Positions 47,663 to 62,900 of a DNA stretch of 64,000 nt are shown piece by piece. Made by a program: the position numbers and the translations under genes. This DNA comes from Sisyra terminalis (taxonomy: Eukaryota; Arthropoda; Insecta; Neuroptera; Sisyridae). The stretch spans positions 21,824,001-21,888,000 of the forward strand of contig OY292280.1 of assembly GCA_958496175.1 (NCBI GenBank). Reading direction: 5' to 3'. The first letter of the stretch is position 1, and every line of letters starts with the position of its first letter. The notes below the pieces were generated by a model. The model saw only the letters and a program-made list of their open reading frames with translations. It did not search any database and had not been told where the DNA came from.

Positions 47663-48446
47663 GATATATGTAAATGACCTTAAAACTCATACATAAACAA
47701 TTCTTAAGAGATTTTTGGAAAATTGAAAAAAAAAATCGATCGATGGAGTTGGAATTTCCCAAAAATATTTTAACCATAGCTGCTCCATGTTAAAGTTGAA
47801 AAATTTTACTAAAAACATTGCAACATTTTAAGTTCCTTGATCCTTTTTTTCGAAAAAAACAACATTTGTATTTCAAAAGAATTTCTTCAGAAAATTAAAA
47901 TGTATATATAAAAAAAATCGATAAGGAAATCAAAAAGTTAAGATATTTTTCGATATTGTCTTTATCGTATTATTCGATAATCTATCGAAAAATATTGAAC
48001 TTACCTTACTTACCTCTTCGTTGCATTATCTTAACTTTTCTTTGTATCTTAACTCTGAAATATAAAATTCAGGAGGATGGGTGCGGAAAATCAAATTGAA
48101 ACAATATGTTCAATTAACATAAATTTATTAATGTTAAATATCAATACAGTTTATAATAAATTACAATATTAGTTTTTCCATTATTACAATAGTATATAAT
48201 TTATGTAAAAGTATCAATTATTATAATCATATAGAAATATTAAGTTAATTAAATTTTCTTGATTTACAGATATTTTCACTATTTATCACTTAAACCACTT
48301 TATCACTTCACATTCACTGAATTATTAAAACACAATTTACAGCACAGATTGTTGAAGTAAATCCATTAGTGATCTTCTTGGTAGATATCAATTGTGGAAA
48401 TGATATCCCACAGGAATTTGCTTGATGATCCTCCAACGATCCACAT

Positions 48447-48685
48447 TTATTCCTCAAACGTCCATTTGGAAATGATGAACATCTCAACTCCAATGAATAA
48501 TTCCCCGTTGTCATCGGTCAGCTTCTTCTGGAACGAAAAAATCAATAAATAATCAAAAATCAATAATAAAATATTTGGAGGTCTCAAAAGTACAGCGACT
48601 TACCAATCATTTATCTCCCAAAATGATGATACATTCTTCAGCGCAAAAACAATGTCTTGGTCCTTAGTTTCTTGGTAATTTGGAT
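48447..48685 (-). pseudogene. Exon c/d fragment, insert 2 arm D
   Basis: Exon c 48,685-48,604 and exon d 48,527-48,447 with intact splice signals and the same frame conflict as at 17,540-17,778. Confidence 0.35.
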
Positions 48686-48854
48686 CTGTAAAAATATATT
48701 TCATTAATATTTAAACAAACTATACTTTCTAGGGACATTAACTTGAATACTGGGGAACATATGGCGCAGCCCATTTACATAATTTCCATAATGAAACAAT
48801 GGTTGCTAAACTTCTGCATTTATTAACAAAGTTGCAAGATTGCTTTTCCTGATA

Positions 48855-48985
48855 AGGGCTGTTTTTTCAAAGTTTAAAAAAGGACAATTTTCAAGTACAT
48901 AAAAAGGATATAAGAGATGGTTTTCTTTCGCAGAAAATTGCTGCCACTTAAAACTGAATCATTCTTAACTGTATTGCAAAAATCA
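48855..48985 (+). repeat. Decayed satellite fragment, insert 2 arm D
   Basis: Forward diverged satellite with AAAAAAGGACAATTTTC and AAAAAGGATATAAGAGATGG. Confidence 0.8.
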
Positions 48986-49939
48986 GCTCTCCATGAGGAG
49001 GACTTTCAATTACAACCATGGTTAAGGTTGCTTTTATTCCTAATTCGGTGATCAAAACCTGATCTTTTATTATCTTCCTGTTTATCCCGTGGATTGATAT
49101 ATTCTTCTGATATTCACAATACTTAAGCTGCACTCCCAGTGGCTTACATTTACAGATGATTTGATTAGATTCTTCTCTGAATGAATTATTTTTAAATATA
49201 TTTTAAAAATACATTTTTGTCGTTCATTAGTTAGTTAAACGTTGGAAAATATCAACCAAAGTAACAGAAAGTACATATAACCTCATATAAACATTGCGCC
49301 CATACCGACAATTTTACAATAAATATTACCTGTTTCACATTTATTTATTCGATTTTGATTTTATGAAGTTAAAATGTAACATTGGCCATCAGATCAAACA
49401 ACCATAACATTAAATATTAAATTTATTTGGATAAACTAAAGTCAATTATGAACTAATAACTTTCAAAAATTAGCTGTCGCATTGACATGTATCGTATCTC
49501 CACCTATGCTAGAACGTGTGAACTCTTGACATGTATGTCAATTGAACCACCTTAAGTTTTTAGTGCCACCTATGAGTCAGGTAGATGTACTCATAGCTTC
49601 CAACAAAATACGAATCGCATTTTGGCGTTGTCTTAATTCAAAATTCTAAACAATTCGAATTGTCAATACATAAGAAATGTTAGAAATAAGCAATAAATTT
49701 AAAAATTAAATATAATTACTTACTGCTTTTGATTTTTCACACATAAGAGATGAAATTGAGTAGGAAATTGAATATGAAATAAAGGCATGCCAATCGAAAA
49801 CTTAAGTTCATCCGTACATGCTGGGCAAATTTTTCCGAAAACCAAGCTCGTTTAAGGGATGACCGCGGCAATTTGGTGACGTTATGGCATTATTTCTAGA
49901 CATAAAAAAATATAAATAAATAATAAAAAAAAAAATATG

Positions 49940-50010
49940 ACATTTTCAAGGTTCGAACCCGGAGATTGTTGCTTTAGATTCTCTCAACATATCCACTCGG
50001 CTACAACTGC
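49940..50010 (-). ncRNA. tRNA-Ser-like relic (type 2), insert 2
   Basis: Minus-strand GCAGTTGTAGCCGAGTGGAT and GGTTCGAACC with the downstream T run, as at 19,033-19,103. Confidence 0.55.
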
Positions 50011-50700
50011 ACGTGTTTGCATTAAATAAAAACTTATATATAAATATTTCTCAGATCACATAATTCAATTTTCTTTCGGGATCGAAATATTTGAAATTTT
50101 CCAAAACAAATTGAAACCATAGCTGCTCCATAATACTTCCGGAAAATGTGTCAATATACATTGTAACATTTTGATGTTTTTCCCCATTTTTTTCGATATT
50201 TAAAATTCTAAGAAACGGTAATGCATTGTTGTCGTATGAACAAATATGTACTGCTCTTCTTTAAAGTAAATCAAAACCAACTATCAACTTTAAGAATTTA
50301 ATTCCGCAAAAAGAAAACAAAATAAGTTTTCTCGTAAATTCCTATAAGATATTCAACTCTTTTGTTGTTGTTGTACTATATTTGTACAATAACATAGGAA
50401 ATAATATGAGAAATATCGTGAAAAATCATATAGTTTGGTAGGCAATCTGCTTACACCAATGTAAAAAACAAAATAAATGGTTGCATAAATGTTGCATTTA
50501 ATAACATTTCTCGGGTAATTTTAGGGCTGCTTTATGGTTTAATTTGTAATTTGTAAGGGTTATTTGTTATTTTTCATTAAAATATAAGTCCATCCGTACA
50601 TGCTGTGCAAATTTTCCCGAAAACAAACCACATTTAAGGGATGAAATCGACAATCAAAGTGGCAGAAGAAATCATCAAACTTCAAGTGTTTGTAACGTCA
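50011..50700. other. Unique right part of insert 2
   Basis: Same as 19,104-19,790, including the dispersed module near 50,590-50,710. No gene is seen. Confidence 0.5.
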
Positions 50701-50923
50701 AGGGATCAAATAAGGGATGGTTTTCGATCCAGATAAAGTTTCGGGTTCGTAACAATGTATTAAACGATAATATAAAAATCTATTTCAAATTCGAGAAAAG
50801 AAAATTTTTCACCAAAATAAACCGTGGGTTAACCATCGATAATTTTTCACGAAAATCGTAAACTTTATAAATAAATTATTAAACAATGTCCTTACGTGAG
50901 GAGTGGAGTGAAATTTTTTTTTT
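50700..50923 (+). repeat. Strongly decayed satellite at the right edge of insert 2
   Basis: Equivalent to 19,790-20,012: AAATAAGGGATGGTTTTCG and then barely recognisable sequence up to TCCTGAGTGC. Confidence 0.5.
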
Positions 50924-53900
50924 CCTGAGTGCAAAAGGACAACCGCAAAATCGTTTCAACTTTGAAAAAGGACAATTTTCTAATGCATAAAAAGGACATA
51001 AGGGATGTTTTCCTCACTAAATTAAAGTTGAATATTATAAACTAAACCATTCTTAACCACTATGCAAAAAATAAAAACATTTGTTACGTATATCTTTGGA
51101 AAATTGAAACTGGAAATTAAATTGTTGAAAGTCTAAGCGAAAAAATTCGACTGATATTGGGTCACTTAAAGAAGGTGACTTTTCATTATGAGGTCTTGTT
51201 TTCTCAACGGATTTTGAATTAAGGCTATCAAGTGAAATATAATAGGAAAACAATTTTGTCCTGTGTGCCAAAAGACACCCGCAATATCGTTTCAATCTTT
51301 CAAAAAGGACAATTTTCTAATGCATAAATAGGACATAAGGGATGTTTTCCTCACTAAATTAAAGTTGAATATTATAAACTAAACCATTCTTAACCACTAA
51401 GCAATAAATAAAAAGCATTTGTTACGTATATCTTTGGAAAATTGAAACTGGAAATTAAATTGTTGAAAGTCTAAGCGAAAAAATTCGACTGATATTGGGT
51501 CACTTAAAGAAGGTGACTTTTCATTATGAGTTCTAGTTTTCTCAACGGATTTTGAATTAAGGCTATCAAGTGAAATATAATAGAAAAAAAATTTTGTCCT
51601 GTGTGCCAAAAGACACCCGCAATATCGTTTCAAACTTTCAAAAAGGACAATTTTCTAATGCATAAAAAGGACATAAGGGATGTTTTCCTCACTAAATTAA
51701 AGTTGAATATTATAAACTAAACCATTCTTAACCACTATGCAAAAAATAAAAAGCATTTGTTACGTATATCTTTGGAAAATTGAAACTGGAAATTAAATTG
51801 TTGAAAGTCTATGCGAAAAAATTCGACTGATATTGGGTCATTTAAAGAAGGTGAGTTTTCATTATGTGGTCTAGTTTTCTCAACGGATTTTGAAATAAGG
51901 CTATCAAGTGAAATATAATAGGAAAAAACTTTTGTCCTGTGTGCCAAAAGACACCCGCAATATCGTTTCAAACTTTCAAAAAGGACAATTTTCTATTGCA
52001 TAAAAATGACATAAGGGATGTTTTCCTTCACTAAATTAAAGTTGAATATTATAAACTAAACCATTCTTAACCACTATGCAAAAAATAAAAAGCATTTGTT
52101 ACGTATATCTTTGGAAAATTGAAACTGGAAATTAAATTGTTGAAAGTCTATGCGAAAAAATTCGACTGATATTGGGTCATTTAAAGAAGGTGACTTTTCA
52201 TTATGAGGTCTAGTTTTCTCAACGGATTCTGAATTAAGGCTATCAAGTGAAATATAATAGGAAATCAATTTTGTCCTGTGTGCCAAAAGACACCCGCAAT
52301 ATCGTTTCAAACTTTCAAAAAGGACAATTTTCTAATGCATAAAAAGGACATAAGGGATGTTTTCCTCACTAAATTAAAGTTGAATATTATAAACTAAACC
52401 ATTCTTAACCACTAAGCAATAAATAAAAACATTTGTTACGTATATCTTTGGAAAATTGAAACTGGAAATTAAATTGTTGAAAGTCTAAGCGAAAAAATTC
52501 GACTGATATTGGGTCACTTAAAGAAGGTGACTTTTCATTATGAGGTCTTGTTTTCTCAACGGATTTTGAATTAAGGCTATCAAGTGAAATATAATAGGAA
52601 AACAATTTTGTCCTGTGTGCCAAAAGACACCCGCAATATCGTTTCAATCTTTCAAAAAGGACAATTTTCTAATGCATAAATAGGACATAAGGGATGTTTT
52701 CCTCACTAAATTAAAGTTGAATATTATAAACTAAACCATTCTTAACCACTATGCAAAAAATAAAAAGCATTTGTTACGTATATCTTTGGAAAATTGAAAC
52801 TGGATATTAAATTGTTGAAAGTCTAAGCGAAAAAATTCGACTGATATTGGGTCATTTAAAGAAGGTGACTTTTCATTATGAGGTCTAGTTTTCTCAACGG
52901 ATTTTGAATTAAGGCTATCAAGTGAAATATAATTGAAACAAAATTTTGTCCTGTGTGCCAAAAGACTCCCGCAATATCGTTTCAAACTTTCAAAAAGGAC
53001 AATTTTCTAATGCATAAAAAGGACATAAGGGATGTTTTCCTCACTAAATTAAAGTTGAATATTATAAACTAAACCATTCTTAACCACTAAGCAATAAATA
53101 AAAAGCATTTGTTACGTATATCTTTGGAAAATTGAAACTGGAAATTAAATTGTTGAAAGTCTAAGCGAAAAAATTCGACTGATATTGGGTCACTTAAAGA
53201 AGGTGACTTTTCATTATGAGGTCTAGTTTTCTCAACGGATTTTGAAATAAGGCTATCAAGTGAAATATAATAGGAAAAAACTTTTGTCCTGTGTGCCAAA
53301 AGACACCCGCAATATCGTTTCAAACTTTCAAAAAGGACAATTTTCTAATGCATAAAAATGACATAAGGGATGTTTTCCTTCACTAAATTAAAGTTGAATA
53401 TTATAAACTATACCATTCTTAACCACTATGCAAAAAAAAAAAAGCATTTGTTACGTATATCTTTGGAAAATTGAAACTGGATATTAAATTGTTGAAAGTC
53501 TAAGCGAAAAAATTCGACTGATATTGGGTCATTTAAAGAAGGTGACTTTTCATTATGAGGTCTAGTTTTCTCAACGGATTTTGAATTAAGGCTATCAAGT
53601 GAAATATAATTGAAACAAAATTTTGTCCTGTGTGCCAAAAGACTCCCGCAATATCGTTTCAAACTTTCAAAAAGGACAATTTTCTAATGCATAAAAAGGA
53701 CATAAGGGATGTTTTCCTCACTAAATTAAAGTTGAATATTATAAACTAAACCATTCTTAACCACTATGCAAAAATAAAAAGCATTTGTTACGTATATCTT
53801 TGGAAAATTGAAACTGGAAATTAAATTGTTGAAAGTCTAAGCGAAAAAATTCGACTGATATTGGGTCACTTAAAGAAGGTGACTTTTCATTATGAGGTCT

Positions 53901-56900
53901 TGTTTTCTCAACGGATTTTGAATTAAGGCTATCAAGTGAAATATAATAGGAAAACAATTTTGTCCTGTGTGCCAAAAGACACCCGCAATATCGTTTCAAT
54001 CTTTCAAAAAGGACAATTTTCTAATGCATAAATAGGACATAAGGGATGTTTTCCTCACTAAATTAAAGTTGAATATTATAAACTAAACCATTCTTAACCA
54101 CTATGCAAAAAATAAAAAGCATTTGTTACGTATATCTTTGGAAAATTGAAACTGGATATTAAATTGTTGAAAGTCTAAGCGAAAAAATTCGACTGATATT
54201 GGGTCATTTAAAGAAGGTGACTTTTCATTATGAGGTCTAGTTTTCTCAACGGATTTTGAATTAAGGCTATCAAGTGAAATATAATTGAAACAAAATTTTG
54301 TCCTGTGTGCCAAAAGACTCCCGCAATATCGTTTCAAACTTTCAAAAAGGACAATTTTCTAATGCATAAAAAGGACATAAGGGATGTTTTCCTCACTAAA
54401 TTAAAGTTGAATATTATAAACTAAACCATTCTTAACCACTAAGCAATAAATAAAAAGCATTTGTTACGTATATCTTTGGAAAATTGAAACTGGAAATTAA
54501 ATTGTTGAAAGTCTAAGCGAAAAAATTCGACTGATATTGGGTCACTTAAAGAAGGTGACTTTTCATTATGAGGTCTAGTTTTCTCAACGGATTTTGAAAT
54601 AAGGCTATCAAGTGAAATATAATAGGAAAAAACTTTTGTCCTGTGTGCCAAAAGACACCCGCAATATCGTTTCAAACTTTCAAAAAGGACAATTTTCTAA
54701 TGCATAAAAATGACATAAGGGATGTTTTCCTTCACTAAATTAAAGTTGAATATTATAAACTATACCATTCTTAACCACTATGCAAAAAAAAAAAAGCATT
54801 TGTTACGTATATCTTTGGAAAATTGAAACTGGATATTAAATTGTTGAAAGTCTAAGCGAAAAAATTCGACTGATATTGGGTCATTTAAAGAAGGTGACTT
54901 TTCATTATGAGGTCTAGTTTTCTCAACGGATTTTGAATTAAGGCTATCAAGTGAAATATAATAGGAAAAAAATTTTGTCCTGTGTGCCAAAAGACACCCG
55001 CAATATCGTTTCAAACTTTCAAAAAGAACAATTTTCTAATGCATAAAAAGGACATAAGGGATGTTTTCCTTCACTAAATTAAAGTTGAATATTATAAACT
55101 AAACCATTCTTAACCACTATGCAAAAAATTAAAAGCATTTGTTACGTACATCTTTGGAAAATTGAAACTGGAAATTAAATTGATGAAAGTCTATGCGAAA
55201 AAATTCGACTGATATTGGGTCATTTAAAGAAGGTGAGTTTTCATTATGAGGTCTAGTTTTCTCAACGGATTTTGAAATAAGGCTATCAAGTGAAATATAA
55301 TAGGAAAAAACTTTTGTCCTGTGTGCCAAAAGACACCCGCAATATCGTTTCAAACTTTCAAAAAGGACAATTTTCTAATGCATAAAAAGGACATAAGGGA
55401 TGTTTTCCTCACTAAATTAAAGTTGAATATTATAAACTAAACCATTCTTAACCACTATGCAAAAAATAAAAACATTTGTTACGTATATCTTTGGAAAATT
55501 GAAACTGGAAATTAAATTGTTGAAAGTCTAAGCGAAAAAATTCGACTGATATTGGGTCACTTAAAGAAGGTGACTTTTCATTATGAGGTCTTGTTTTCTC
55601 AACGGATTTTGAATTAAGGCTATCAAGTGAAATATAATAGGAAAACAATTTTGTCCTGTGTGCCAAAAGACACCCGCAATATCGTTTCAATCTTTCAAAA
55701 AGGACAATTTTCTAATGCATAAATAGGACATAAGGGATGTTTTCCTCACTAAATTAAAGTTGAATATTATAAACTAAACCATTCTTAACCACTATGCAAA
55801 AAATAAAAACATTTGTTACGTATATCTTTGGAAAATTGAAACTGGAAATTAAATTGTTGAAAGTCTAAGCGAAAAAATTCGACTGATATTGGGTCACTTA
55901 AAGAAGGTGACTTTTCATTATGAGTTCTAGTTTTCTCAACGGATTTTGAAATAAGGCTATCAAGTGAAATATAATAGGAAAACAATTTTGTCCTGTGTGC
56001 CAAAAGACACCCGCAATATCGTTTCAATCTTTCAAAAAGGACAATTTTCTAATGCATAAATAGGACATAAGGGATGTTTTCCTCACTAAATTAAAGTTGA
56101 ATATTATAAACTATACCATTCTTAACCACTATGCAAAAAATAAAAAGCATTTGTTACGTATATCTTTGGAAAATTGAAACTGGATATTAAATTGTTGAAA
56201 GTCTAAGCGAAAAAATTCGACTGATATTGGGTCATTTAAAGAAGGTGACTTTTCATTATGAGGTCTAGTTTTCTCAACGGATTTTGAATTAAGGCTATCA
56301 AGTGAAATATAATTGAAACAAAATTTTGTCCTGTGTGCCAAAAGACTCCCGCAATATCGTTTCAAACTTTCAAAAAGGACAATTTTCTAATGCATAAAAA
56401 GGACATAAGGGATGTTTTCCTCACTAAATTAAAGTTGAATATTATAAACTAAACCATTCTTAACCACTAAGCAATAAATAAAAAGCATTTGTTACGTATA
56501 TCTTTGGAAAATTGAAACTGGAAATTAAATTGTTGAAAGTCTAAGCGAAAAAATTCGACTGATATTGGGTCACTTAAAGAAGGTGACTTTTCATTATGAG
56601 GTCTAGTTTTCTCAACGGATTTTGAAATAAGGCTATCAAGTGAAATATAATAGGAAAAAACTTTTGTCCTGTGTGCCAAAAGACACCCGCAATATCGTTT
56701 CAAACTTTCAAAAAGGACAATTTTCTAATGCATAAAAATGACATAAGGGATGTTTTCCTTCACTAAATTAAAGTTGAATATTATAAACTATACCATTCTT
56801 AACCACTATGCAAAAAAAAAAAAGCATTTGTTACGTATATCTTTGGAAAATTGAAACTGGATATTAAATTGTTGAAAGTCTAAGCGAAAAAATTCGACTG

Positions 56901-59900
56901 ATATTGGGTCATTTAAAGAAGGTGACTTTTCATTATGAGGTCTAGTTTTCTCAACGGATTTTGAATTAAGGCTATCAAGTGAAATATAATTGAAACAAAA
57001 TTTTGTCCTGTGTGCCAAAAGACTCCCGCAATATCGTTTCAAACTTTCAAAAAGGACAATTTTCTAATGCATAAAAAGGACATAAGGGATGTTTTCCTCA
57101 CTAAATTAAAGTTGAATATTATAAACTAAACCATTCTTAACCACTATGCAAAAATAAAAAGCATTTGTTACGTATATCTTTGGAAAATTGAAACTGGAAA
57201 TTAAATTGTTGAAAGTCTAAGCGAAAAAATTCGACTGATATTGGGTCACTTAAAGAAGGTGACTTTTCATTATGAGGTCTTGTTTTCTCAACGGATTTTG
57301 AATTAAGGCTATCAAGTGAAATATAATAGGAAAACAATTTTGTCCTGTGTGCCAAAAGACACCCGCAATATCGTTTCAATCTTTCAAAAAGGACAATTTT
57401 CTAATGCATAAATAGGACATAAGGGATGTTTTCCTCACTAAATTAAAGTTGAATATTATAAACTAAACCATTCTTAACCACTATGCAAAAAATAAAAAGC
57501 ATTTGTTACGTATATCTTTGGAAAATTGAAACTGGATATTAAATTGTTGAAAGTCTAAGCGAAAAAATTCGACTGATATTGGGTCATTTAAAGAAGGTGA
57601 CTTTTCATTATGAGGTCTAGTTTTCTCAACGGATTTTGAATTAAGGCTATCAAGTGAAATATAATTGAAACAAAATTTTGTCCTGTGTGCCAAAAGACTC
57701 CCGCAATATCGTTTCAAACTTTCAAAAAGGACAATTTTCTAATGCATAAAAAGGACATAAGGGATGTTTTCCTCACTAAATTAAAGTTGAATATTATAAA
57801 CTAAACCATTCTTAACCACTAAGCAATAAATAAAAAGCATTTGTTACGTATATCTTTGGAAAATTGAAACTGGAAATTAAATTGTTGAAAGTCTAAGCGA
57901 AAAAATTCGACTGATATTGGGTCACTTAAAGAAGGTGACTTTTCATTATGAGGTCTAGTTTTCTCAACGGATTTTGAAATAAGGCTATCAAGTGAAATAT
58001 AATAGGAAAAAACTTTTGTCCTGTGTGCCAAAAGACACCCGCAATATCGTTTCAAACTTTCAAAAAGGACAATTTTCTAATGCATAAAAATGACATAAGG
58101 GATGTTTTCCTTCACTAAATTAAAGTTGAATATTATAAACTATACCATTCTTAACCACTATGCAAAAAAAAAAAAGCATTTGTTACGTATATCTTTGGAA
58201 AATTGAAACTGGATATTAAATTGTTGAAAGTCTAAGCGAAAAAATTCGACTGATATTGGGTCATTTAAAGAAGGTGACTTTTCATTATGAGGTCTAGTTT
58301 TCTCAACGGATTTTGAATTAAGGCTATCAAGTGAAATATAATAGGAAAAAAATTTTGTCCTGTGTGCCAAAAGACACCCGCAATATCGTTTCAAACTTTC
58401 AAAAAGAACAATTTTCTAATGCATAAAAAGGACATAAGGGATGTTTTCCTTCACTAAATTAAAGTTGAATATTATAAACTAAACCATTCTTAACCACTAT
58501 GCAAAAAATTAAAAGCATTTGTTACGTACATCTTTGGAAAATTGAAACTGGAAATTAAATTGATGAAAGTCTATGCGAAAAAATTCGACTGATATTGGGT
58601 CATTTAAAGAAGGTGAGTTTTCATTATGTGGTCTAGTTTTCTCAACGGATTTTGAATTAAGGCTATCAAGTGAAATATAATAGAAAAAAAATTTTGTCCT
58701 GTGTGCCAAAAGACACCCGCAATATCGTTTCAAACTTTCAAAAAGGACAATTTTCTAATGCATAAAAAGGACATAAGGGATGTTTTCCTCACTAAATTAA
58801 AGTTGAATATTATAAACTAAACCATTCTTAACCACTATGCAAAAAATAAAAAGCATTTGTTACGTATATCTTTGGAAAATTGAAACTGGAAATTAAATTG
58901 TTGAAAGTCTAAGCGAAAAAATTCGACTGATATTGGGTCACTTAAAGAAGGTGACTTTTCATTATGAGGTCTTGTTTTCTCAACGGATTTTGAATTAAGG
59001 CTATCAAGTGAAATATAATAGGAAAAAAATTTTGTCCTGTGTGCCAAAAGACACCCGCAATATCGTTTCAAACTTTCAAAAAGGACAATTTTCTAATGCA
59101 TAAAAAGGACATAAGGGATGTTTTCCTCACTAAATTAAAGTTGAATATTATAAACTAAACCATTCTTAACCACTATGCAAAAAATAAAAAGCATTTGTTA
59201 CGTATATCTTTGGAAAATTGAAACTGGAAATTAAATTGTTGAAAGTCTATGCGAAAAAATTCGACTGATATTGGGTCATTTAAAGAAGGTGAGTTTTCAT
59301 TATGTGGTCTAGTTTTCTCAACGGATTTTGAAATAAGGCTATCAAGTGAAATATAATAGGAAAAAACTTTTGTCCTGTGTGCCAAAAGACACCCGCAATA
59401 TCGTTTCAAACTTTCAAAAAGGACAATTTTCTAATGCATAAAAATGACATAAGGGATGCTTTCCTTCACTAAATTAAAGTTGAATATTATAAACTAAACC
59501 ATTCTTAACCACTATGCAAAAAATAAAAAGCATTTGTTACGTATATCTTTGGAAAATTGAAACTGGAAATTAAATTGTTGAAAGTCTATGCGAAAAAATT
59601 CGACTGATATTGGGTCATTTAAAGAAGGTGAGTTTTCATTATGTGGTCTAGTTTTCTCAACGGATTTTGAATTAAGGCTATCAAGTGAAATATAATAGAA
59701 AAAAAATTTTGTCCTGTGTGCCAAAAGACACCCGCAATATCGTTTCAAACTTTCAAAAAGGACAATTTTCTAATGCATAAAAAGGACATAAGGGATGTTT
59801 TCCTCACTAAATTAAAGTTGAATATTATAAACTAAACCATTCTTAACCACTATGCAAAAAATAAAAAGCATTTGTTACGTATATCTTTGGAAAATTGAAA

Positions 59901-62900
59901 CTGGAAATTAAATTGTTGAAAGTCTATGCGAAAAAATTCGACTGATATTGGGTCATTTAAAGAAGGTGACTTTTCATTATGAGGTCTAGTTTTCTCAACG
60001 GATTCTGAATTAAGGCTATCAAGTGAAATATAATAGGAAATCAATTTTGTCCTGTGTGCCAAAAGACACCCGCAATATCGTTTCAAACTTTCAAAAAGGA
60101 CAATTTTCTAATGCATAAAAAGGACATAAGGGATGTTTTCCTCACTAAATTAATGTTGAATATTATAAACTAAACCATTCTTAACCACTAAGCAATAAAT
60201 AAAAAGCATTTGTTACGTATATCTTTGGAAAATTGAAACTGGAAATTAAATTGTTGAAAGTCTAAGCGAAAAAATTCGACTGATATTGGGTCACTTAAAG
60301 AAGGTGACTTTTCATTATGAGGTCTAGTTTTCTCAACGGATTTTGAAATAAGGCTATCAAGTGAAATATAATAGGAAAAAACTTTTGTCCTGTGTGCCAA
60401 AAGACACCCGCAATATCGTTTCAAACTTTCAAAAAGGACAATTTTCTAATGCATAAAAATGACATAAGGGATGTTTTCCTTCACTAAATTAAAGTTGAAT
60501 ATTATAAACTATACCATTCTTAACCACTATGCAAAAAAAAAAAAGCATTTGTTACGTATATCTTTGGAAAATTGAAACTGGATATTAAATTGTTGAAAGT
60601 CTAAGCGAAAAAATTCGACTGATATTGGGTCATTTAAAGAAGGTGACTTTTCATTATGAGGTCTAGTTTTCTCAACGGATTTTGAATTAAGGCTATCAAG
60701 TGAAATATAATTGAAACAAAATTTTGTCCTGTGTGCCAAAAGACTCCCGCAATATCGTTTCAAACTTTCAAAAAGGACAATTTTCTAATGCATAAAAAGG
60801 ACATAAGGGATGTTTTCCTCACTAAATTAAAGTTGAATATTATAAACTAAACCATTCTTAACCACTATGCAAAAATAAAAAGCATTTGTTACGTATATCT
60901 TTGGAAAATTGAAACTGGAAATTAAATTGTTGAAAGTCTAAGCGAAAAAATTCGACTGATATTGGGTCTCTTAAAGAAGGTGACTTTTCATTATGAGGTC
61001 TAGTTTTCTCAACGGATTTTGAATTAAGGCTATCAAGTGAAATATAATAGGAAAAAACTTTTGTCCTGTGTGCCAAAAGACACCCGCAATATCGTTTCAA
61101 ACTTTCAAAAAGAACAATTTTCTAATGCATAAAAAGGACATAAGGGATGTTTTCCTTCACTAAATTAAAGTTGAATATTATAAACTAAACCATTCTTAAC
61201 CACTATGCAAAAAATAAAAAGCATTTGTTACGTATATCTTTGGAAAATTGAAACTGGAAATTAAATTGTTGAAAGTCTATGCGAAAAAATTCGACTGATA
61301 TTGGGTCATTTAAAGAAGGTGACTTTTCATTATGAGGTCTAGTTTTCTCAACGGATTCTGAATTAAGGCTATCAAGTGAAATATAATAGGAAATCAATTT
61401 TGTCCTGTGTGCCAAAAGACACCCGCAATATCGTTTCAAACTTTCAAAAAGGACAATTTTCTAATGCATAAAAAGGACATAAGGGATGTTTTCCTCACTA
61501 AATTAATGTTGAATATTATAAACTAAACCATTCTTAACCACTAAGCAATAAATAAAAAGCATTTGTTACGTATATCTTTGGAAAATTGAAACTGGAAATT
61601 AAATTGTTGAAAGTCTATGCGAAAAAATTCGACTGATATTGGGTCATTTAAAGAAGGTGACTTTTCATTATGAGGTCTAGTTTTCTCAACGGATTCGGAA
61701 TTAAGGCTACCAAGTGAAATATAATAGGAAATCAATTTTGTCCTGTGTGCCTAAAGACACCCGCAATATCGTTTCAAACTTTCGAAAAGGACAATTTTCT
61801 AATGCATAAAAAGGACATAAGGGATGTTTTCCTTCACTAAATTAAAGTTGAATATTATAAACTAAACCATTCTTAACCACTATGCAAAAAATAAAAAGCA
61901 TTTGTTACGTACATCTTTGGAAAATTGAAACTGGAAATTAAATTGATGAAAGTCTATGCGAAAAAATTCGACTGATATTGGGTCACTTAAAGAAGGTGAC
62001 TTTTCATTATGAGGTCTAGTTTTCTCAACGGATTCTGAATTAAGGCTATCAAGTGAAATATAATAGGAAATCAATTTTGTCCTGTGTGCCAAAAGACACC
62101 CGCAATATCGTTTCAAACTTTCGAAAAGGACAATTTTCTAATGCATAAAAAGGACATAAGGGATGTTTTCCTCACTAAATTAAAGTAGAATATTATAAAC
62201 TAAACCATTCTTAACCACTATGCAAAAAATAAAAAGCATTTGTTACGTACATCTTTGGAAAATTGAAACTGGAAATTAAATTGATGAAAGTCTATGCGAA
62301 AAAATTCGACTGATATTGGGTCACTTAAAGAAGGTGACTTTTCATTATGAGGTCTAGTTTTCTCAACGGATTCTGAATTAAGGCTATCAAGTGAAATATA
62401 ATAGGAAATCAATTTTGTCCTGTGTGCCAAAAGACACCCGCAATATCGTTTCAAACTTTCAAAAAGGACAATTTTCTAATGCATAAAAAGGACATAAGGG
62501 ATGTTTTCCTTCACTAAATTAAAGTTGAATATTATAAACTAAACCATTCTTAACCACTATGCAAAAAATAAAAAGCATTTGTTACGTACATCTTTGGAAA
62601 ATTGAAACTGGAAATTAAATTGATGAAAGTCTATGCGAAAAAATTCGACTGATATTGGGTCACTTAAAGAAGGTGACTTTTCATTATAAGTTCTAGTTTT
62701 CTCAACGGATTTTGAATTAAGGCTTTCAAGTGAAATATAATAGGAAAACAATTTTGTCCTGTGTGCCAAAAGACACCCGCAATATCGTTTCAAACTTTCA
62801 AAAAGGACAATTTTCTAATGCATGAAAAGGACATAAGGGATGTTTTCCTCACTAAATTAAAGTTGAATATAATAAACTAAACCATTCTTAACCACTATGC

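Larger units (their letters stand above)
46571..49770 (-). repeat. Right arm (D) of the giant palindrome, insert 2
   Basis: Equivalent to 15,669-18,860 in insert 1, with the same content in the same order. Confidence 0.85.
39816..50923. mobile_element. Complex insert 2 (composite inverted-repeat block)
   Basis: Collinear with insert 1 over its whole length, with scattered substitutions and one 338-bp difference (a decayed satellite monomer missing near 43,090). It has the same arms, hairpin, tRNA relics, CRE clusters and junctions. The offset from insert 1 is about 31,239 bp in the left part and about 30,903 bp from arm B onward. Confidence 0.8.
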